A DNA stretch of 64,000 nucleotides. Source: Lampris incognitus. Its lineage: Eukaryota; Chordata; Actinopteri; Lampriformes; Lampridae. Shown piece by piece: positions 39,485 through 50,460 of the stretch. Both the position numbers and the translations under genes were made by a program. Numbering within the stretch: the first letter of the stretch is position 1; each line of letters opens with the position of its first letter. The notes under the pieces are model-generated. The model ran no database searches and was not told where the DNA came from. It saw only the letters and a list, made by a program, of their open reading frames with translations. The stretch covers positions 51,643,682 through 51,707,681 of the forward strand of contig NC_079219.1 of NCBI RefSeq assembly GCF_029633865.1, given 5' to 3'.

Positions 39485-40315
39485 ACTAAATGTCTTATTT
39501 GAGTTCGGCCCCATCACAGACAACTTGGACCCTGTGTGAATATGATTTGAAAAGATATTTGAGTAAAGATACTCTGAATCTTTTGAATATAAGTGCTGTG
39601 TTTGACACAATTGGCCATGGTATGCTTATGGATCACCTTGAGAACTGGGCTGGGCTTTCTGGAACTGGTTTCCAATCTTACATCTCAGGGAGGAATTCTT
39701 TTGTTACTATTGGAGATCATGTATCAGGAAAATATGATTTGCTCTTCGGTGTTGCTCAGGGAAGCTGTCTTGGTCCACTCCTTTTTTCCCTATATATGCT
39801 CCCTTTAGGTAATATCATCAGGGAATATAAACTTAATTTTCATAGTTATGCTGATGACTATGTCGCTTTATAATAATTTACGAGCTCTTAGATCTTCTAC
39901 TGCTGGGTTTTTAAATACACACAATTATACACACAAGAAAATAGTCAGCACAGCTTTTTTTTTAACTCTACTCCCAAATTATGGAATACCCAACCAAGAG
40001 CTATAAGAGATGTGGCCTCTGTCAACATCTTTAAATGACAGCTGAAAACCTATTTGTTAAAATTGCCCTTCAATTTATTAATTTCTTTTTACTAAATCTC
40101 ACATTTTATTATTCTTACTGGTTTCCGTTTTTACTTTCACATATATCATTGACTGTCTTTTTAATGTCTAATTTTATTGCCTTTCTATCTGCCCTTTTTT
40201 GGGTTGCATTTTTGTTTAATTTTATTGTAAAGCACTTTGAGCTACACCTCTTGTATGAAAAATGCTCTATATATAAAGTTCATTATCAACTATTATTATT
40301 ATTAATATTATTAAA
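39485..40315 (+). pseudogene. L2/Maui-like LINE, truncated reverse transcriptase plus 3' end
   Basis: The frame from about 39580 to 39870 reads AVFDTIGHGMLMDHLENWAG, then FGVAQGSCLGPLLFSLYMLP and FHSYADDYVAL, i.e. reverse transcriptase blocks up to the catalytic YADD. The PQG motif has become AQG. Downstream, the C-terminal part is scrambled (LRSSTAGF, PKLWN-like remnants around 39885-40020). The typical 3' end GTAAAGCACTTTGAGCTACA, then TGAAAAATGCTCTATATATAAAG and TATTATTATT, lies at 40227-40315. It is 5'-truncated and internally damaged. Confidence 0.88.
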
Positions 40316-41071
40316 TTATTGTAGAACCTCAAAAATCAAATGTCCATTGTTTAATATCACTTATTCTAATTGGAATCTTTACTTTTAAATCCTCACCATT
40401 TGACTACCAAAACAGGTCATGAGAACTTGACCAGGATTTGATTAGACTTTCATATTTATTTTGATTATCCTGTAAATTGTACACAGCTCAGCAAACATTA
40501 ACTTCACATTTTTTCTTATCAAAATATTAATAAAAACCTATCAAATAACGGTTGAACTCGGGGTTGTAAATTATAACAGGGTGAAGACGATCAATATTTC
40601 AATATGGTATGGAGTTATTTACCCTTAAAATTAATGATATAACATTCAATAAAATGGGAGTTAAATTGAATTTTACTAAAGTTGACAGAGGGTAACAATC
40701 AGATTTTTCAACTGTCATTAAAAACATGAAAAAACAGAACATTATATGAACTATTTAACACTTTACATTAAATCACAAACATCAGGCATAAAGTCGTCAC
40801 AGTCATCAATGATCTGTCCATATGGTCAGCAGTAAAAAAAACAAACAAACAAACAAACTTATAAAATGTACAGCATAGGCTACCTTCCTGGAATCTCATT
40901 TTGATTAGAATTCAGTACAGAACACTGAACTCTAAAACCTTGACTGTAAAGTTTTGATTTACACATAATTTATTCAGAAAGCCTGGCCCACACTTCTTTC
41001 TGAATTTCCATATGTCGTGATGTCACAGCATGAGCTCGAGCACATAATCAAATAGATACCACAGCACATCC
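40316..41071. other. AT-rich intergenic DNA, nothing recognised
   Basis: No gene signature; a short AAAC repeat lies near 40836-40856. Confidence 0.45.
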
Positions 41072-41545
41072 TCACAAGCAGGTCAAAAGGACCTCTTTGG
41101 TCCGACACAGTACATGCACTTGAACGTGGGTTTCATCCATGGCAAGGATTATTCCTGGAAGCAAATCTTTATCATATGTGAGGACATACCACTGCCCTAT
41201 CACCTCTGGGTCTTCCCAGTGGATTTGTGTCTGCCTCTGAAACAGTAGCTGGCATCTTCTTGTCAAACCTTCTTGACATCCACAAAGCTGAATGTGATGA
41301 AACACATGGATCGAGCATACACGGCTGACATCACGAGGTATTGTCTCTCCTGGAGCAAGAGTTACTGCCTGATGATGTCTTCTCGTGGTGGCTGGGACTG
41401 CTGGTAGGTTTGATGGCATCCTCTCAAATGCCTGTTCAACAGTTTCACCATCGAAAAAGAACAACTTGAGAGATGTGTTGGTCTCCATAAGGGCCTTGAA
41501 GAGCTCATGCGCATCTTGGACGCCCCGGCCTTGGCTTATTGCCAT
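41072..41545 (-). pseudogene. Transposon-associated ORF remnant of unknown family (157 codons)
   Basis: This open frame has a protein-like composition: GRGVQDAHELFKALMETNTS, then an HHQAVTLAPGETIPRDVSR segment, a short cysteine/histidine-rich part, and QWYVLTYDKDLLPGIILAMD near the end. From memory this order (…AHELF…, …PGxIxxRDVSC…, WYVVxYDxxxYPGxI) is common in uncharacterised, multi-copy fish proteins tied to DNA transposons. No catalytic residues are identifiable. It could be the 3' exon of a decayed element. No promoter or splice partner is seen nearby, and the host tmod4 lies 8 kb away. Confidence 0.5.
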
Positions 41546-41812
41546 GTCCTCTTCAAGGCCCCTGCGACACCATCTGGTGCTCCCTTAAGCCAGGCAGACA
41601 TTGTACGATTTGAGTAATCGTGTACGTTGCGTTAACTCACACTACACATTTAAATCGCCTGTTCTGCATGGCCAAAGCCTGCGACGTCTGTGTTCAAACT
41701 GTTCCGTCCACGTGTCACCACGTGTGTGTGCGCACACTGAACGTTTACACGGAAACCTCTGAACAGTTTTGTCCACGGACAATTCCGATAAAGGTTTTAT
41801 TCAACCAATATG

Positions 41813-42150
41813 CAGTGGCGCCCCCAGAAATTTTTTCATAGGGGTGGCCAAATGAGGCCACTGAAAATCTTGGGGTAGCACACCAAAACCAAAAGCCATG
41901 ACTGAATTTCGGGAATTCTATGATGCTGTTGTAGTATACTGTACAGCCTAGTGGAAAACTGCCAATATGAAAGTTAAGAAAAATATACATTATTGATTTA
42001 AATGAACAGCACCTAATGCAAAATATCAGATAGAAGCATACTATGCATAATCAGAAGCATATTCTGCATATGTGACTCGTGGCTGGGGGGGCCAGGGATA
42101 GTATCAGGGTGGCTGTGGCCACCCCTGGCCACACCTTGGGGGCGCCACTG
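41813..42150. mobile_element. hAT-type MITE, 338 bp, with 8-bp target duplication
   Basis: The ends CAGTGGCGCCCCCAGAAATT and, inverted, CAGTGGCGCCCCCAAGGTGT match over 16 bases. The octamer CCAATATG flanks both sides (41805-41812 and 42151-42158). The interior is AT-rich and non-coding. Confidence 0.93.
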
Positions 42151-42920
42151 CCAATATGGCCACATCACTCGAAATGCGGACGGTTTTATTTTCAAGTTTT
42201 ATTTTACATTTTAAGACCTGTTTGCAAAGAAGGCTTGGCGAAAGGCGCAGGTTACAGTCAAGATCGGATTTGACCACCATGGCAAAAAGCCCATTTAAGC
42301 TAATACAATGGGCTACTATTGCCAGAGCTCGATACTTCCGGTCTCCATACACCCCGCCCACCGCGGTCTCTCGTCTGCGCCATGTTGCGGTTGGGTCGCG
42401 CAGGCGCACTCGCGTATCTTCGCACTCCGTCGTGGGAAATCGGATCGGGATGCTGCAAGACAGCTGACATACATTTACCACATGCCAGAAATCCATCCGA
42501 TCGTCCGATGGCCGGATCTCTGATAATTAAGGCAATTAATTGGGCATCGAGACCCCCCCCCAAAAAAAGCACGTCCAGAGCCCTAGAAAGAGAGAGTTAC
42601 GTCAACTCCGTAGACGTCAATGGGCCAATTATTTAACAGCAATGGCGGATCATGGGAGCCCCGGATAGTTCCAAACAGTGCGACCTGGGGCAATAGGATT
42701 TCTATGACGAAGGTGGGTTTCTCGCATTAATCAAAGGTTAATTTACAGGTAAAAAGCTACAGTTGACATTTTAATGATGACCATTTTACAAGCACGTTTG
42801 AATCACATTAACGATGTAATTTAAAGTGTGATAGCTCGTCAATTTCAAACATAACATTAGTTTTAATGTTCCTACACATGCGCATAGAATGTGTCACGTT
42901 GGAATATATCTATATCTATA

Positions 42921-43059
42921 TGTAAACTACTAATAAGACACGTTAGCCCCTAGCTAACGGGTCTGACCCTTCCTTTAGCCGAGCGGTTAGTGACGTCGCC
43001 TTGTGGTGCAGTACACTCCGTATCGAATCCCGCACCGGGCGAGAAAATAACCGGTTACA
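42921..43059 (+). mobile_element. Short tRNA-derived SINE, copy 3
   Basis: TGTAAACTACTAATAAGACA, CGTTAGCCCCTAGCTAACGG, TAGCCGAGCGGTTAGTGACG, TATCGAATCCCGC and an end at CCGGTTACA. It lies within the nested element. Confidence 0.85.
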
Positions 43060-43098
43060 GTAGTTACCAAAAATCGCGGCTAAGCAGTTCATTTAAAT

Positions 43099-43705
43099 CA
43101 GTGGTTCTCAACCTTTTTGGGGTCCTGGACCCCCTGCGTATTTTTGATCTACCCTGAGGACCCCTCCACCTGATCTTGGGGGAGGGGGGTTGGAATTTGA
43201 TAGAAACAGTAGAAACTGCATTTTAAATTGCATTATAGCATTTATTCACTCTTTGGGGCAAAAATAAGAGCTTTCAGTTGTAACTTAGATATAGTTAACA
43301 AAACAGAATTCTTATGCAGTAACTTTCAGATATATGTAACAAAACAGAATATGTATTCAGTAACTTTCAGATATATGTAACAAAACAGAATTCTTATGCA
43401 GTAACATTCAGATATATGTAACAACAGAATTTTTATGCAGTTAACTTTTAACAATGCAAACGGGAGCGAGATCTCTTATTAAAATACAATAAATTACACT
43501 TGTGAAACAGATGTAATTAGAGAAAAAAAGTCCTGTTACCCTTTATAGTTTAGGTAGATAAAGGCCTCAGTCACATTTGAGTAAAATAATCCTATTTCTA
43601 TAAATGTCATAGGATCTTTTTTTAAAGATATTTTATTTTCACGGACCCCTTGCAATTACACCACGGACCACTAGGGGTCCGCGGACCCCCGGTTGAGAAA
43701 CACTG
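43099..43705. mobile_element. hAT-type MITE, 607 bp, with 8-bp target duplication and inner tandem repeat
   Basis: The ends are CAGTGGTTCTCAACC and GGTTGAGAAACACTG, the standard short ends of this hAT group. The octamer ATTTAAAT flanks it at 43091-43098 and 43706-43713. Inside, an approximately 50-bp unit (TTTCAGATATATGTAACAAA, then ACAGAATTCTTATGCAGTAAC) is repeated about four times at 43285-43445. Confidence 0.93.
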
Positions 43706-43815
43706 ATTTAAATGACCCGCCAAGCTTCGTTTGGAACTATTCGGCGGCTACATGAACCACGTGACCCTCTCGCGTTCTGACCCCTCATTGACGCAACTCT
43801 CTCTTTCTAGGGCTC

Positions 43816-44796
43816 CGAGCACGTCAAATGAAATGAGGCGTAAATTCGGCCTGACTGTAAAATGAGTGGGCGGCGGCCAAATCGGGGTTGAAATCAGGCT
43901 AAACTCACACAGTGTCTGCCCATCTTTACCAAGGCTGCCCTAAAAAACCCAATTCCAAGTCTAAATTGACTCCCAACAACATAATTCCCTGACCTTGAGG
44001 GCCCAGATCAGGGTTGCTCTGCATATTGATTATCAGGACTTTATGGATGGGAGCTGGTATTGCTCCAAGCTTCCTCCCCTTTTTTAAATGTCTTTTAATA
44101 AAAGGATCGCCGAATAATGGATAATTCGGGCTTAAAATCATCTCAAGGTAATGAGTATGAACTATTTTGTTACTAAAGTAAGTGATGTTTGATTTCATTG
44201 AATACACTTTCAGACTTTTTGGACAATTTATTTATTAATTGGTTTTGGGTTGTGGAGGTAAGTTGAATGACCCCCCTTGGCGACCCTCATGTAAAACGGC
44301 TGTAACGTTTTAGTTTGTGTGTCTGTTGTATCAGCAGCAAACCTGCAGGTTTAACAATAAGACACAGCCGAGCTGCCTTGGGCTACAGTCACACCGCAGG
44401 CCCGCTCACATCTACTTACGACTGACCCATAGCTGAGTCCTGTGCCTCCACCATAACTCTTTAATTTGCACTTGAAACAGCCCACATGCATCGGCCCACA
44501 CCAGCGTTTGGTCACCGATGAGGAAGCAAACAGCCCCATGTGAACACCACATCATCCAAATGCAACGGGGGTGTGAGAGTATCACATTTTGAACTACATG
44601 CGATTCACAATGACCTGAAAGTCCGGTCAGCGTGGTTACATGAGTTACATCGGCAGATAGCAGGTTTCCTGTTTTGATTTATTTCCACACGTTTTGGTCA
44701 AAATCAGATCTGAAACTCTTCTTTCCTGGTTACTCGGTTATCATCTTTATCCAATCCGTGCCACGTGTGAGCGAATACTGGAATAGGGTCACTTGT
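43816..44796. other. Intergenic DNA, nothing recognised
   Basis: No coding signature on either strand. Confidence 0.4.
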
Positions 44797-45650
44797 ACCA
44801 GGTGGTTGAAACATAGCCTTAAGTGATGAACCCACTGCAGACTGTATGTTGTATGCTTCCTGCTGCAGGTTGACCGGCACCAGAAACACACCTGAGGTAT
44901 GCCCGAAATACGCCTGCTGAGATAATACACCTGAGATATGCCTGAAATACACCTGAGATATGCCTGAAATACACCTGCGATATGCCAGAAACACACCTGA
45001 GGTATGCCTGAAATACGCCTGCTGAGATAATACACCTGCGATATCCCTGAAATACACCCGAGGTATGCCTGAAATACACCTGTGATATCCCAGAAACACA
45101 CCTGAGGTATCCCCAAAATACGCCTGCTGAGATAATACACCTGAGATATCCTTGAAATACAACTGACATACGCCTGAAATACACTTGAGATATGCCTGAA
45201 ATACACCTGACACATGCCTGAAATACACCCGATATGCCTGAAATACACCTGACATATGCCTGAAATACACCCGATATGCCTGAAATACACCTGACATATA
45301 GCTGAAATACACACGATATGCCTGAAATACACCTGGGATATGCCTGAAATACACCTGACATATCCCTGAAATACACCTGAGATACACTTGAGATATGCCT
45401 GAAATACACCTGACATATGCCTGAAATACACCCGATATGCCTGAAATACACCTGGGATATGCCTGAAATACACCAGGTGGTTGAAACATAGCCTTAGTGA
45501 TGAACCCAACGCAGGCTGTATGTTTGTGTTTCCTGCTGCAGTTGTCTGGCACCAGAAATACACCTGGGATATGCCTGAAATACACATGAGATATGCCTGA
45601 AATACACCTGGGATATGTTTGAAATACACCTGGAGTACGCCGGACACACC
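44797..45650. repeat. 22-bp minisatellite array flanked by ~90-bp direct repeats
   Basis: The basic unit on the plus strand is GAAATACACCTGAGATATGC followed by CT (22 bases), present roughly 30 times with variants. A longer variant, GAAATACGCCTGCTGAGATA plus ATACACC, recurs at about 44907, 45017 and 45118, giving a higher-order period near 100-110. The block CCAGGTGGTTGAAACATAGC...CTGCTGCAG...GGCACCAGAAA occurs at 44797-44885 and again at 45474-45557. The array is open in all three minus frames only because 22 is not a multiple of 3 and the unit lacks stops. Confidence 0.93.
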
Positions 45651-46671
45651 TGAGCAGGGAGCAGCACCTCTGTATAATAGGAACCAGAGACAGGTCGATG
45701 TTCTGAACCTGAATAATAACGATGAGGTGGCCTGTGAACAGTTAAAGTATATGCTGCATTGGAGTCAGTGCAATGCAACCGCTGCACGTTCAGTTCAGCT
45801 CGGTCTCGGATCGTCCATCTTTTCCATACAAACCCATGAAAGTTGTACTGTAATGTTGTCGGAGAAGCTTGAGCCCAAAGTGGCCGGCCCTCGAGTCTCT
45901 GCCACCGACAGGTCAGAAGATTTCGCACCATTTGCGGGTCGCCTCCTCCACGCCTTACCGCCCAAGTGTAAAATTCCAAATCAGCCCCACCAGCTTAATT
46001 TTAGCTTCACAAGTCAGCTACCTCCAGCAGTGTAAATCTGCCCCGGCTTGGGTTGCACCTTAAGACTGCGCTGGAGACCCATTTTAGGGCTAAGAAGAGC
46101 TTGTCTGACTTATCTACAGGGATCGCTCGCCTTACATCCAAGTGCAGTGGAGAAGAAGGAGTAAGACAGAAAGAAACCCCTGACTGAGCATGGTCAGGCA
46201 TTACTGATTATTATTACCTTTCACTTCGCAAACACATTGCAAAGTTTTGTTGACAGCAACGCACAAACAAGGGGGAGTGTTTTTCCATTACAAGCCTCCT
46301 CAGTCTTCATGGACAAACTGTGTGCAATTCAAACATCTCAATAAATGGGACGTAACGTCCGTCCCGGCGTTTTAATTGAGACAAGTATATCCTTGTTCTG
46401 CACTTAATGCACATCAGCAGTGAAAGCCTTTCCCTGTGAGTAGAGAGCAGCCACCCGCACCCCCAGAAGACGTCTTAGTCCAGTACCACAGCCCTGCAAA
46501 GGCCAGGCGTCCCAGCAACCGAACCGGGGTGGGGGTGGGGGTAGGGGGGTGATGGTGGACTCGGGGAAAGGACTCAACCTCCACCCAGCTTTTCTCTTTC
46601 TAAATCCACCTGTGGCGAATCACAACCCCCCCCCCCAAAGTACCTGCAAATCAATGGACAGCTACACTGCA
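45651..46671. other. Intergenic DNA beside the minisatellite
   Basis: A plus-strand open frame of 138 codons (45619-46035) has no recognisable domain and starts inside the minisatellite; I do not call it a gene. G- and C-runs occur near 46527-46550 and 46627-46638. Confidence 0.4.
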
Positions 46672-47052
46672 AAAAATGGAGCTTATTTGATCTTGTTTTA
46701 AGTCTCATGAGGATCATTTCAAGAGCTCGCAGTTAAAATGCTCATACCCCCGCTCTCAGGTCTGACTGCTGGTCTCAAGAAGGTGCACCTGCTCCATGGT
46801 TATAAGACTTGCCATAAGGATTTTTTATACCGAAACGAGAAACTCGATTTGAGATACCCTCTTTTTTAAAGTAAATGTCTTGAAACGACTCCTGTTAACA
46901 CAAAGCAAGTTTTCTCTCGCCACAGACAGTGTTATGTGTTATCCGCCAGCGGGATGAGAACACGCGCACTAGCAACACCTTGAGATAAGCGTTATTATGA
47001 GACTCCACAACACCTCCATGACTTTGTCCTTTCTTTTTTTTTTTTACAGTGG
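46672..47052. mobile_element. Probable MITE with CACTGCAAAAA ends
   Basis: It starts CACTGCAAAAAATGGAGC and ends TTTTTTTTTTTACAGTG, an 11-base inverted end typical of a common fish MITE group that also carries TTGTTTTAAGTCT-like sequence near its start (46694). A second possible start of this type (CACTGGAAAAAAAGGGTGAC) is at 55303 without a clear partner. A TA target duplication is not evident. Confidence 0.5.
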
Positions 47053-47092
47053 ACAAAATGACTTGACCGGCTAAATGACCCAATACGAGCAA

Positions 47093-47292
47093 NNNNNNNN
47101 NNNNNNNNNNNNNNNNNNNNNNNNNNNNNNNNNNNNNNNNNNNNNNNNNNNNNNNNNNNNNNNNNNNNNNNNNNNNNNNNNNNNNNNNNNNNNNNNNNNN
47201 NNNNNNNNNNNNNNNNNNNNNNNNNNNNNNNNNNNNNNNNNNNNNNNNNNNNNNNNNNNNNNNNNNNNNNNNNNNNNNNNNNNNNNNNNNNN
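47093..47292. other. Assembly gap (200 N)
   Basis: Exactly 200 unresolved bases, the usual fixed-size scaffold gap; true length is unknown. Confidence 0.99.
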
Positions 47293-49624
47293 CGTTTTAC
47301 TGTGAGTTAATTCTTTAGGGAAAATAATATATTACCACTGGGGGATAAACCCTGCAGTCTACAAACGATGATTGACACAGCTGTCAGCTGTTGCATGTTT
47401 TGGGGCAAATTTTACTCATATTCAACAAAAATATGAGACTGGTTCTATAGTCCACTGAGATGCTCTCTCAAGAATGTCAATTTGAATAGACCATATTCCT
47501 AATACCTCTGCTTGAACCTTTGCCAAATGTTCATTAAATGATAAAAAACAAAACAAAACAGCATTTTGCATGTGACATAGCCAGTAAAAGTGCTGCACAC
47601 CTTAAATAAACCCGACCTACACGTACAATTTCCAACGAACATAGTTAAACTGCAGGCCTCAGTGCATCCACGAGACCTAAAAGTATACGCAAATTATCTT
47701 CCTATATTCACCAGTTCACAGGAACCGTCTTTGTTTGGCCTATCTTTATGACATACACGACTAAAACAGCTCACAAGGCACAAAAGGTTTCCTGTTTCTC
47801 CGTCACACGTCAACATGACAGGCTGCTCAGCTGAGAATTACTGAAATGCTGCAGGTCTGCATTCAGCTCAGTAATTACTTATTGGTTTTCCAGGCCATTC
47901 AAGCTTAGCATAGCTTAGTTACCACCAACTACAAACAAACAGATCAACCTGATGCAATCTTAACAGTTCATTTTCATCTTTATTTTTACTTTCTTCCTTG
48001 ATAATCACTCTTTGTTCTTCCAGTTTTTGGTTATGTCACCAAACAAGTTATCTTCGAGTTTTTCCAGGACCATTATTCATTTAATGGTCGAGTCCATTTC
48101 TCACAGCCATTGAATGTTTAGGAAGAGAGGCTGGAGCCTGCTAAAAGGGCTGAGCTGTTAAAAAGATAAGGCCAATTCGGAAGTAGGATGATTCCAACAT
48201 AGTCCATAAAACGTGCTGATATTGCGCTTATCTTTTACCTTTGCGAACGAGGGGGCGGCTTTATTTCGTTTTCAGTTTAACTTGGAGATAAATAAACATT
48301 TTATCTATAATCGGGCGAGCGTGCTGATGAATTTGGAGTTTTCTAACAGGAAGGTTGGCTGTTCGGACGAGCAAGTTCCAGAAATGTTTGGCTCCGGACT
48401 GACCTACCAAATATGGTAAAGCCGGAAGCGGAGAACACGGAGAGGAGGGGGGGGCTGGACAAGGCGGCTCCGTATACAGATTCCAGTGGAGCAAAACAAA
48501 TCGTGTATTTCTACCTGTCTTTCTTTTATTTTGGTCGCAGATGGAGACGCGAATCTAACTTCTCGTTTTTGTCCAACAGCTCTGTGATAGTATATCAGTT
48601 CCGGGGCAGCCTTGTCACAAATAGATGATTATTTTAACTGCCCCCGTGTCGTAACACAACCTGCGTTTGTGGCAAGGACACGAAGTAGAAACCGGAAGTT
48701 ACTGAGCCCGACTCGCTTCCTCATTACTGAAATAGAGAAGAGAGACTAGCAGAGATCCTCCGCCTGGAGTTTTCAGACGGTGGGTGTTTCTGGATTCCGT
48801 ATCTGGATTCCGGGGAACAAAGAGCCTTTGTTTTAGCAACAGAATGACCTTCATTCTCCTGCGCCGCGCGTGAGAGTCGCAGTGCGCGAGCTTGTGTTGT
48901 TGTGTCGACCGCAAACACGGAGCCCTTCACTGTGCTCTGCTCCAACTGGCACCGAACACTCATTTACTTGTTTGTTTACTTTTTGTCTGATTTTAATGTA
49001 GAGTTCCTCTTCGCCGGCAAATCAGCCCCCGCCCGTCTGTGCAGACCTTCCCCTGAAAGTATGCGCCCTGCGGTGAGGCGTCACGTCCCTCTGAGGCGTT
49101 GGCAGCGCGCCCTGATAATGGAGCCGCAGCCACCGGATGTTTCTGAAGTTGCTCATCCATCTGACTAAAGCTGGTTTGTTTCTATGAGGAGCCTCTGATA
49201 ATAATAACGATCGCAGAATCAAGAGGACACTGGCCAGCTGTCATCCCTGTTACTCATTCATGAAAACAGCCATCAGTTGTGCTGAGTACGCTGAAGGTTT
49301 CAGTGGCGTGTAAGGGTTTATTAACCCTCATCAGCTGATACGACATTTTATCTGGATAAGGTGCGGCGGGGCACCTTGCAGTGCAAAGCTGGGAAATAGA
49401 GTAAAGGTAATCTAGCTTTTGCAGGACAGAGTTAAGGATGTCGCAACCAACCCGACTAAAGGCAAAACGCTGATTGCTTCTTGTCTTCTATCGGTTTTAT
49501 TCGGGTCACTTGTGGTGACCCGGGTGACTTCAGTTGGCACAAAGCACAGCCTTCAGATAAAAGTGCCAACGCCAGGAGGCTCGGCGTGAGGCTGTCATTG
49601 TCAGATCTTATCTAATGTACTATC
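47293..49624. other. Unassigned DNA with a CpG-richer segment
   Basis: From about 48790 to 49160 CpG density rises (for example GCGCCGCGCGTGAG at 48861) against an AT-rich background, as at a CpG-type promoter or a first exon. No open frame here matches a family I know. It could be the 5' end of an unseen gene, an upstream tmod4 exon or a repeat. GGGTCACTTGTGGTGACCC near 49503 is a short palindrome. Confidence 0.3.
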
Positions 49625-50460
49625 ACAATCAGAATCAGAAATAAGAACCAGAAACACTTTTTTTTGTCTTTTCATTTCATGCACTTACGCACATGATATG
49701 TAGCGGATCGTTTCCCCGGCCAGCCCACAGCAGCGCAACACATACAAAAACACGTCCAAAAAGCCAAGTTCGCCTAGTCAGAAAGGCACGAACTGAGGAA
49801 GCCTCTTGGGTGAGACGCGAGACGTCCTCGCGGATATATACCAAGTCCAGTTGCACTTGACTCAACTCCTTTGGATAACCACGACCTGGATGAATGAGAA
49901 CATTCACAGACAAGTTCGTCTTAAGTTTTGTCGTCATTGGGAGAGAGGGGCAGGCTAAGCTAACTGCTGGCCCATGCAGACCGGCGGATCCGATAACACC
50001 GAGGGCGGTCTGGCGACGGCTTCGCCTGGCGTTGACTGTGGTGTTTTGATGTCGTCGTCGTCGTGAGGGGTGCGGGGGGGCGGGGGTGTGTGTGAGGGTG
50101 TCTGGCTGGGAGAGCCTGGTCTGCTGCGTCCGGCGGGGCCCTGCCTGGAGCTGCGCCCGAGGAGGAAACCACCGAGGCGGTCTGACAGGACGCGGAAGCG
50201 GAGCGGGCTAGGCTAACTGCTAGCATCCATCCTGGCAGGCGTTCGTTCCCTTTGAACAGTGATTTCTTTATTTAGTTTGGGTATGTGTGTTAGTTTGGGT
50301 ATGTGTGTTAGTTTGGGTATGTGTGTTCTTGTGGGTTTGGATGTGTTTTTGTCTTTGTGTTGTACTGCTGTGGAATGTGGGGTGGGCTGAGGGGGGGGCG
50401 GCACTTCGTTTCATTTCATGTACGCAAGTGAAATGACAGCGTGTTCCCGGTTGCTGTGCA
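49625..50460 (+). mobile_element. Non-autonomous composite with Rex1/CR1-like tail, copy B, beside an inverted tail
   Basis: Two units, with landmarks GGCTAAGCTAACTGCTGGCC (49954) and GGCTAGGCTAACTGCTAGC (50206), are followed by spacer CATCCTGGCAGGCGTTCGTT, a three-copy 18-bp repeat GTTTGGGTATGTGTGTTA (50275-50330) and the tail TGTACTGCTGTGG...GTGAAATGACA (50360-50440). A separate tail in the opposite orientation lies at 49625-49760. Order and sequence match copy A at 15.0-15.75 kb. Confidence 0.7.
49785..49915 (+). mobile_element. Penelope-like 3' repeat fragment with hammerhead-like core
   Basis: ACTGAGGAAGCCTCTTGGGT, GAGACGCGAGACGTCC, AGTCCAGTTGCACTTGACTC and ACGACCTGGATGAATGAGAA. From memory this is a widely dispersed fish repeat. 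The core runs CTGAGGA, a GCCTC hairpin, then GAGA where GAAA is expected. Confidence 0.55.

Larger units (their letters stand above)
42578..43815. mobile_element. Nested element: inverted-repeat element hosting a SINE and a hAT MITE
   Basis: The left arm GAGCCCTAGAAAGAGAGAGT, then TACGTCAA, at 42578 is matched by an inverted copy ending at 43815 (ACTCTCTCTTTCTAGGGCTC). A second shared block, AATAGTTCCAAAC on the inverted right arm and GATAGTTCCAAAC on the left (42667), lies about 90 bases further in. Subtracting the two internal insertions leaves a host element of about 480 bases. The host is non-coding and of unknown family. Confidence 0.7.

Noticed and set aside
44704-45647. Three overlapping minus-strand frames of 210-305 codons rich in YFRHISGVFQAY
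   Set aside because: They are translations of the 22-bp minisatellite in three frames; 22 is not a multiple of 3 and the unit lacks stops, so length says nothing about coding.
45619-46035. 138-codon plus frame
   Set aside because: Starts inside the minisatellite; no known domain, no promoter or partner exon.
50275-50330. Regularly spaced repeats that might suggest a CRISPR-like array
   Set aside because: It is a three-copy 18-bp direct tandem without spacers, in a vertebrate genome; part of the composite element spacer.
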